Below, in pieces: positions 1-2,840 of a DNA stretch of 5,615 nucleotides. The notes under the pieces were generated by a model. The model was given only the letters and a program-made list of their open reading frames with translations. It made no database searches and was not told the DNA's origin. The DNA is from Candidatus Melainabacteria bacterium (GTDB taxonomy: Bacteria; Actinomycetota; Actinomycetes; Mycobacteriales; Pseudonocardiaceae). The first letter of the stretch is position 1; each line of letters begins with the position of its first letter. Both the position numbers and the translations under genes were made by a program. The stretch is from contig CAJCJE010000697.1 in NCBI GenBank assembly GCA_903970565.1, positions 1 to 5,615 on the forward strand. The letters are read 5' to 3'.

Positions 1-1
1 G

Positions 2-670
2 TCCGAGGGGCTGGTTCGTCCTGGCCGGACGCCTTCGGGCTATCGGCAGTTCGTACCGGCCGACGTGGACCGGCTGAGGTTCGTGCTGGCCGCGCAGCGT
101 GACCGCTACCTGCCGCTCAAGGTGATCAAGGAGCAGCTGGACGCGGCCGACCACGACCGGTGGCCCGGTGCGCCTCGGCCGGCCAAGAACCTGGTCGCGG
201 CCAAGGATCTTCTCGATCTGCCCGGCGTCGTGGTCTCGGTCGCCGGCGGGCCGGGTGGGCCGACGCTGCCGTCCCCGGCGGACTTCGCGGTCGGCGCCGA
301 GATCCGGCTGACCAAGGAGGAGTTCCTGGCCGAGGTCGGGATCGACTCGGCGACCCTGGCCGAACTGGAACAGTACGGGTTGGTGCGGCCCGGCGCGGCC
401 GGTTTCTACAACCCGGACGCGGTGGTGGTCGCCAGGACGGTCCGAACAATGACCGAATTCGGCATCGAACCCCGGCATCTGCGGGCTTTTCGGGCCTCCG
501 CGGACCGGGAGGTCGGTCTGCTGGAGCAGATCGTCACCCCGTTGCACCGGCAGCGCGACCCGGACGCGCGGGCCAGGGCCGAGGAGGTCGTCCGCGAACT
601 CGCCGCCCTCTCGGTCACCCTGCACACCCTGTTGGTGAAGGCCGGTCTGCGCGCGGTCGCCGGGAGCTGA
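2..670 (+). CDS. ftsR: MerR-family transcriptional regulator FtsR (Rv1828-type), 5' end missing
   Basis: A DNA-binding regulator cut by the window start; the reading frame is open from base 2 to TGA at 668-670 (222 codons seen). The first visible residues, EGLVRPGRTPSGYRQF (2-17), are the wing of a MerR winged helix, followed by the linker helix (about 22-50, DRLRFVLAAQRDRYLPLKVI). Rv1828 is about 247 residues, so roughly 25 N-terminal residues carrying the recognition helix are missing. After a Gly/Pro-rich linker (about 75-95), a second helical domain (about 102-165) begins LTKEEFLAEVG and contains YGLVRP (125-130), resembling the wing of the first; the tail (about 170-222) is helical. I see no cysteine-based metal site. 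Known: the Corynebacterium glutamicum homologue FtsR activates ftsZ. Inferred: the same role here. In mycobacteria gcvH and garA lie just upstream, so they may precede this window. Family assignment is firm; FtsR orthology rests on gene order and remembered similarity. Confidence 0.88.
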   Translation, partial: SEGLVRPGRTPSGYRQFVPADVDRLRFVLAAQRDRYLPLKVIKEQLDAADHDRWPGAPRPAKNLVAAKDLLDLPGVVVSVAGGPGGPTLPSPADFAVGAEIRLTKEEFLAEVGIDSATLAELEQYGLVRPGAAGFYNPDAVVVARTVRTMTEFGIEPRHLRAFRASADREVGLLEQIVTPLHRQRDPDARARAEEVVRELAALSVTLHTLLVKAGLRAVAGS

Positions 671-693
671 TCCCGGTGTCGGGTCGACCGGGA
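671..693 (+). terminator. Terminator-like hairpin after ftsR
   Basis: Perfect 7-bp arms, TCCCGGT (671-677) and ACCGGGA (687-693), enclose a 9-base loop and begin on the base after the ftsR stop codon. No T-run follows (the next bases are ATTCC), so this would be a tail-less actinobacterial terminator or an mRNA 3'-end stabiliser. A second weaker hairpin, GGCGCC-TCG-GGTGCC with one G-T pair, lies at 716-730 and is followed by a short TTT. Confidence 0.5.
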
Positions 694-766
694 ATTCCGA
701 TGGTTGGGCCAGATGGGCGCCTCGGGTGCCGGTTTCGTCGGCAAAATGTCATATCGTAACGGCCAA

Positions 767-780
767 CCTCCATGTGGAGG
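767..780. promoter_or_regulatory. Short inverted repeat, possible operator
   Basis: CCTCCA and TGGAGG are perfect 6-bp arms separated by only two bases (TG). With a 2-base centre it is a poor RNA hairpin, so a binding site for a dimeric regulator fits better. It sits just downstream of an AT-rich island (741-760) that contains a -10-like TATCGT (752-757); I could not find a convincing -35 partner. It lies between ftsR and the leader ORF of the DUF151 gene, so FtsR autoregulation or control of the next gene is possible but unproven. Confidence 0.35.
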
Positions 781-796
781 CGAGCATTGCCGACGC

Positions 797-813
797 CTGA
801 CGGGTAGCGTCAG
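797..813. promoter_or_regulatory. CTGACG-N5-CGTCAG inverted repeat, possible operator or promoter-overlapping site
   Basis: Perfect 6-bp arms CTGACG (797-802) and CGTCAG (808-813) surround GGTAG. The repeat includes TAGCGT (805-810), which has the TANNNT form of a -10 element, but no clear -35 lies at the right distance. If TAGCGT is the -10, a protein bound here would block or remodel the promoter of the leader ORF and DUF151 gene. An RNA hairpin with a 5-base loop is the alternative reading. Confidence 0.35.
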
Positions 814-879
814 TGGGGGATGCGAAACTCCGCAGTGATGTGTGCGGTTGGTTGTTGGTAGCTAGAGGAGGCGATTCCC

Positions 880-972
880 ATGAGCGTGTGCGAGCGAAGC
901 GAGGGAACGCCCCGCCAAGCACAGCGCGTACGTGCCTCATTGGTGCCCGGACCGAAGGGAGGACACCAATGA
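880..972 (+). CDS. Probable 30-residue leader peptide, coupled to the DUF151 gene
   Basis: A small ORF of 30 codons, from ATG at 880 to TGA at 970-972. It is preceded by AGAGGAGG (864-871) with 8 bases of spacing, a stronger ribosome site than many full genes have. Its stop overlaps the DUF151 start as ATGA (969-972), the usual arrangement for translational coupling, and its last codons contain the DUF151 ribosome site. The peptide starts MSVCERSEGTPRQ and is basic and Arg/Gln-rich, with one Cys (residue 4); there is no signal peptide or membrane segment. Codons 5-8 are the motif GAGCGAAGCGAG. I know of no family for it. It may work only as a leader that controls ribosome access to the next gene. 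A non-coding 5' UTR is the alternative, since its size makes coding statistics uninformative. Confidence 0.5.
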   Translation: MSVCERSEGTPRQAQRVRASLVPGPKGGHQ

Positions 973-1442
973 GTGAGATGCGAGTCGTCGGTGTCCGAGT
1001 CGAGTTGCCCCAGAACCAGCCGATCCTGCTGCTGCGAGAGGCATCCGGTGAGCGCTACCTGCCGATCTGGATCGGCTCGGTGGAAGCCACCGCGATCGCC
1101 CTGGAACAGCAGGGCGTCAAGCCACCCCGGCCGTTGACCCACGACCTGCTCAAGGAGATCATCTCCGCGCTCGGCCGCGAGCTGGAGCAGGTGCGGATCA
1201 CCGGGTTGCAGGAGGGCACCTTCTACGCCGAACTCGTCTTCGACGGCGACGTCCGGGTCTCCGCCCGGCCCAGCGACTCGGTCGCGCTGGCGCTGCGCGT
1301 CGGGGTGCCGATCCACGCCGAGGAATCGGTGCTCGCCGAGGCCGGCCTGATCATTCCGGACGAGCAGGAGGACGAGGTGGAGAAGTTCCGCGAATTCCTC
1401 GACTCGATCTCCCCGGAGGACTTCCGCGGCGCCGACACATAG
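969..1442 (+). CDS. Bifunctional nuclease (BFN/DUF151) domain protein, Rv1829-type
   Basis: A 157-residue protein, nearly all of it one bifunctional-nuclease (DUF151, PF02577) domain. Visible hallmarks are MRVVGVRVELPQNQPILLL (4-22), YLPIWIG (30-36) followed by EATAIALEQQGV, PLTHDLL, LQEGTFYAEL, and RPSDSVALALRVGVPI starting at residue 100. The C-terminus is acidic and ends EDEVEKFREFLDSISPEDF plus a few residues, as in Rv1829. The ATG at 969 is chosen because GGGAGG (957-962) lies 6 bases upstream and homologues begin with this MxEMRVVG-type sequence; the same frame stays open up to 813, but that extension is low-complexity and unsupported. Plant members have RNase/DNase activity; the function of the bacterial members is not settled, so nuclease activity here is only inferred. 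It is cytoplasmic (no signal or membrane segment). The gene lies between two MerR regulators and is preceded by an overlapping leader ORF. Family assignment is firm. Confidence 0.93.
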   Translation: MSEMRVVGVRVELPQNQPILLLREASGERYLPIWIGSVEATAIALEQQGVKPPRPLTHDLLKEIISALGRELEQVRITGLQEGTFYAELVFDGDVRVSARPSDSVALALRVGVPIHAEESVLAEAGLIIPDEQEDEVEKFREFLDSISPEDFRGADT

Positions 1443-1450
1443 GCCCCACC

Positions 1451-1469
1451 CCGACGCATCGCGTGTCGG
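1451..1469 (+). terminator. Short hairpin just after the DUF151 gene
   Basis: CCGACGC (1451-1457) pairs with GCGTGTCGG-side bases 1463-1469 as 7 bp including one G-U, with loop ATCGC. It starts 8 bases after the stop and has no T-tail. It may help shape the mRNA 3' end ahead of the stronger terminator downstream. Confidence 0.4.
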
Positions 1470-1494
1470 CACGTGGTCGACCTGGTCTGGCTGA

Positions 1495-1538
1495 CGGCCG
1501 ACCCGACCGTGTGGCCTCGGGTCGGTCGAATTTCTTTC
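1495..1538 (+). terminator. Strong intrinsic terminator of the DUF151 gene
   Basis: CGGCCGACCCGA (1495-1506) pairs with TCGGGTCGGTCG (1517-1528) as a 12-bp stem with a single G-U pair. The loop is 10 bases and the T-rich run AATTTCTTTC (1529-1538) follows. It has the form of a classical Rho-independent terminator, rare in such GC-rich DNA, and it separates DUF151 transcription from the resR-type gene, which has its own promoter downstream. Confidence 0.85.
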
Positions 1539-1625
1539 GAGTCCGGTCGATCCCTGATGCGCTCGGCCGTTCACCACGTGGGGATCTCTGCCGGTCTGCC
1601 AGAAATCGCCGGGGCCAGATCCCGG

Positions 1626-1648
1626 ATAAACCTCGACCTCAGGTTTAT
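1626..1648. promoter_or_regulatory. Spaced 23-bp palindrome, probable regulator binding site
   Basis: ATAAACCT (1626-1633) and AGGTTTAT (1641-1648) are perfect 8-bp arms separated by CGACCTC (7 bases). The arms are AT-rich in a very GC-rich region, which stands out. Centre-to-centre geometry fits a dimeric helix-turn-helix protein. The site ends 25 bases before the -35 box of the downstream promoter, a position more typical of an upstream activator or autoregulator than of classical MerR sites lying between -35 and -10. It also overlaps TATGGT (1646-1651), a possible second -10. ResR or FtsR are natural candidates as binders, by position only. Confidence 0.6.
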
Positions 1649-1673
1649 GGTTGAGTTGCTCCCGCGCGTCGCG

Positions 1674-1702
1674 TTGACCGGGTTGGCTGCCGGTCCTACC
1701 GT
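1674..1702 (+). promoter_or_regulatory. Sigma-70-type promoter for the resR-type gene
   Basis: TTGACC (1674-1679) and TACCGT (1697-1702) are separated by exactly 17 bases, a good match to the primary-sigma consensus of actinobacteria. Transcription should start near 1709, giving a leader of about 128 bases before the gene at 1837. This is the best promoter in the window, and it lies downstream of a strong terminator, which supports independent transcription of the gene. Confidence 0.7.
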
Positions 1703-1717
1703 CGAGAGGAGTGAATC

Positions 1718-1754
1718 GCGGCGGTGTGATTCGTAGAGCTGTCGACACCGCCGC
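1718..1754 (+). other. Ten-bp hairpin in the 5' leader of the resR-type mRNA
   Basis: GCGGCGGTGT (1718-1727) and ACACCGCCGC (1745-1754) are perfectly complementary around a 17-base loop. It lies about 10 bases after the predicted transcription start and 82 bases before the coding start. No T-run follows, so it is not a simple terminator; mRNA stabilisation or control of elongation is possible. Confidence 0.5.
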
Positions 1755-1801
1755 ATGAGCGTGACCGGCGAACTCCATCCGGGGGATCGCGTCCACGCTC
1801 G

Positions 1802-1831
1802 CCGGCTCGATCCGAGCCGGACGAGGGGAGG
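1802..1831 (+). promoter_or_regulatory. Hairpin abutting the ribosome binding site of the resR-type gene
   Basis: CCGGCTCG (1802-1809) and CGAGCCGG (1813-1820) form a perfect 8-bp stem with a 3-base loop (ATC). The purine-rich ribosome site AGGGGAGG (1824-1831) begins 4 bases later. The stem leaves the site itself unpaired, so it may keep it open or set the distance at which a ribosome or protein can bind. The GGAGG core is 5 bases from GTG at 1837 and 8 bases from a second in-frame GTG at 1840, so either could be the start. Confidence 0.5.
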
Positions 1832-1836
1832 CAGGC

Positions 1837-2412
1837 GTGGTGCAGGAAATACCCGACCAGGCCGACAATGGCGATCCTGGTGAGCAGGCCGCGCTGTTCC
1901 CGGATGCTTCGTTGCCTGACGAACTCGTCGGTTATCGAGGCGCGGCGGCATGTCAGATCGCGGGCATCACCTACCGTCAGTTGGACTACTGGGCCCGGAC
2001 CTCGCTGGTGGCGCCGACCATCCGCACCGCGCACGGTTCCGGCTCGGCCCGGCTGTACTCGTTCAAGGACATCCTGGTGCTGAAGGTGGTCAAGCGCCTG
2101 TTGGACACCGGTGTTTCTCTACAGAACATCAGGGTCGCCGTCGAGCACCTGCGTCGGCGTGGGGTCGCCGACCTGGCCAGGATCACCCTGTTCAGTGATG
2201 GCACCACGGTCTACGAGTGCACCTCGCCGGAGGAGGTCGTCGATCTGCTCCAGGGCGGCCAGGGCGTGTTCGGCATCGCGGTGAGCGGTGCGCTGCGCGA
2301 GATCAGCGGCACCATCCACGAGTTCCCGGCCGAACGGGCCGATGGTGGCGAGATCGAACTGGTCACCGAGGACGAACTGGCCCGGCATCGCAGGGAGCGC
2401 CGCACCGGCTGA
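1837..2412 (+). CDS. resR: MerR-family transcriptional regulator, ResR/McdR (Rv1830) type
   Basis: A 191-residue DNA-binding regulator starting at GTG 1837 (GTG 1840 is an equally good start). After a variable acidic N-terminus (1-28), the MerR winged helix covers about 31-105: VGYRGAAACQIAGITYRQLDYW holds the helix-turn-helix, SLVAPTIR and RLYSFKDILVLKVVKRLL form the wing and following helix, and TGVSLQNIRVAVEHLRRRG the next helices. The rest (about 110-175) contains ITLFSDGTTVYECTSPEEVVDLLQ and GQGVFGIAVSGALREI, which I recall as near-identical in Rv1830; there is no conserved Cys pair, so metal or redox sensing is unlikely. The tail is charged and basic. Known: M. tuberculosis Rv1830 (ResR/McdR) affects cell division and antibiotic recovery through whiB2. 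Inferred: a similar growth-control role here. It has its own promoter (1674-1702) and a structured leader, with a palindrome upstream that it might bind itself. Confidence 0.92.
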   Translation: MVQEIPDQADNGDPGEQAALFPDASLPDELVGYRGAAACQIAGITYRQLDYWARTSLVAPTIRTAHGSGSARLYSFKDILVLKVVKRLLDTGVSLQNIRVAVEHLRRRGVADLARITLFSDGTTVYECTSPEEVVDLLQGGQGVFGIAVSGALREISGTIHEFPAERADGGEIELVTEDELARHRRERRTG

Positions 2413-2444
2413 ACCGGTGTGTGCACGCTGCGGTGTGTGGTCGG

Positions 2445-2463
2445 ACGCGGAGGGTGTCCGCGT
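2445..2463 (+). terminator. Terminator-like hairpin after the resR-type gene
   Basis: ACGCGGA (2445-2451) and TCCGCGT (2457-2463) form a perfect 7-bp stem with loop GGGTG, 32 bases after the stop codon. There is no T-run, so termination efficiency is uncertain. Confidence 0.45.
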
Positions 2464-2476
2464 GTCGCGTACGCCA

Positions 2477-2508
2477 CTCACCGGCGTGAGGCGATCTCCA
2501 GGTACCCT
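2477..2508 (+). promoter_or_regulatory. Candidate promoter for the gcvP riboswitch transcript, overlapped by a small palindrome
   Basis: TACCCT (2503-2508) fits the TANNNT -10 form and would start transcription near 2515, just ahead of the first aptamer helix at 2527, as expected for a riboswitch mRNA. The -35 region (about 2480-2485) is a poor match. The palindrome CTCAC-CGGC-GTGAG (2477-2490) covers that region, so the promoter may depend on an activator or be blocked by a repressor. Read-through from resR is the alternative source of the transcript. Confidence 0.35.
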
Positions 2509-2520
2509 GCACGAGTAGTC

Positions 2521-2766
2521 GCAGTAACCCGTGCGGGAGAGTTCGGACAATCTTTCCGTCAGGTCGTTCGGCGCCGAAGGAGCAACTCCTCCCCGGAACC
2601 TCTCAGGCGGCAGGGACCGTGCGGGTGAGACGCCTCTGGAAAGCGGGTCTCGCCTGAGGAATCGGGCAGCCTGAGAAATTGGGCAGGCGGACCCCGCCGA
2701 CGGTGCAAGGCCGAGCTGATCGGCTGAAGCTCTCAGGCATCCGCGTTCGCGGATACGGACAGAGGG
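2521..2766 (+). promoter_or_regulatory. Tandem glycine riboswitch controlling gcvP
   Basis: Two glycine-binding aptamers in series. Aptamer 1: P1 pairs 2527-2534 with 2619-2626 (8 bp, two G-U pairs), with conserved GGGAGAG (2535-2541), GGCGCCGAAGGAGCAA (2570-2585) and CCTCTCAGGC (2599-2608). A short linker leads to CCTCTGGAAAG (2633-2643), the usual junction. Aptamer 2: P1 pairs 2633-2638 with CAGAGG 2760-2765; its core has CCGACGGTGCAAGG (2697-2710), a 6-bp hairpin (2709-2714 with 2720-2725), GCTCTCAGGC (2729-2738), a UUCG-containing hairpin (2739-2754) and the closing GGACAGAG (2757-2764). Known: this class binds glycine and usually switches glycine cleavage genes on. No T-run terminator lies between it and gcvP, so control of translation is more likely here than control of termination. 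The gene it precedes confirms the ligand. Confidence 0.95.
2652..2685 (+). repeat. 17-base tandem repeat forming twin GNRA hairpins inside glycine aptamer 2
   Basis: Two adjacent 17-base copies (2652-2668 and 2669-2685) differ at two positions. Copy 1 folds as GCCTGA-GGAA-TCGGGC and copy 2 as GCCTGA-GAAA-TTGGGC: each is a 6-bp stem with a GNRA tetraloop, followed by a single A. The twins sit inside the variable P3 arm of aptamer 2, closed by 2643-2649 with 2690-2697 (7 bp, C2695 bulged). A competing rod-like fold pairs CGCCTG (2651-2656) with CAGGCG (2684-2689). Confidence 0.8.
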
Positions 2767-2832
2767 GGAGGGCAACAGTTCTGTTGGTGCGCGCGCCAGT
2801 AGGACGCCGATGCCCGTCCCCGAAGCCGGAGG
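2765..2832 (+). promoter_or_regulatory. Putative riboswitch expression platform and gcvP ribosome binding site
   Basis: GGGGA and GGGCA (2765-2774) can pair with TGCCC (2811-2815) and TCCCC (2817-2821), a 10-bp helix with only G2816 bulged. It encloses a smaller hairpin (2784-2799, loop CGCG). Its 5' strand shares base 2765 with the P1 closing strand of aptamer 2, so glycine binding and this helix are in contact or competition. The gcvP ribosome site GGAGG (2828-2832) lies 6 bases after it and 8 bases before the ATG. The pairing is visible; its regulatory role is inferred. Confidence 0.5.
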
Positions 2833-2840
2833 CAGCACTG

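Noticed and set aside
813..968. A 52-residue N-terminal extension of the DUF151 protein
   Set aside because: The frame is open, but the start at 969 has a good ribosome site and matches the N-terminus of homologues; the extension overlaps an operator-like repeat and the leader ORF in another frame.
1581..1623. GGGATCT (1581-1587) and AGATCCC (1617-1623) inverted repeat
   Set aside because: The 29-base loop is long, the arms lie upstream of the promoter, and nothing else supports a function.
1463..1736. Short + strand frames of 63 and 87 codons in the intergenic region
   Set aside because: They run through a strong terminator, the palindrome and the promoter, and have no ribosome site or recognisable sequence.
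810..1868. A 352-codon open frame on the - strand over the DUF151 gene and the following intergenic region
   Set aside because: It is the antisense shadow of a well-supported gene, runs through the terminator and promoter of the + strand, and its translation resembles no family.
1755..1883. A 42-codon frame from ATG 1755 overlapping the resR start, sharing CATGAGCGTG with the leader ORF at 879-888
   Set aside because: No ribosome binding site precedes it and the peptide is a GC-rich random-looking sequence; kept only as part of the uORF hypothesis. The shared 10-mer may be chance.
2586..2594. CTCCTCCCC, which could pair with the gcvP GGAGG site as an anti-ribosome-site sequence
   Set aside because: It is inside the aptamer 1 core region and more than 230 bases away; the local helix at 2765-2821 is a simpler candidate.
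2119..2838. A 239-codon open frame on the - strand across the end of resR and the riboswitch
   Set aside because: It covers a conserved structured RNA and the antisense of a conserved protein; the translation is of low complexity.
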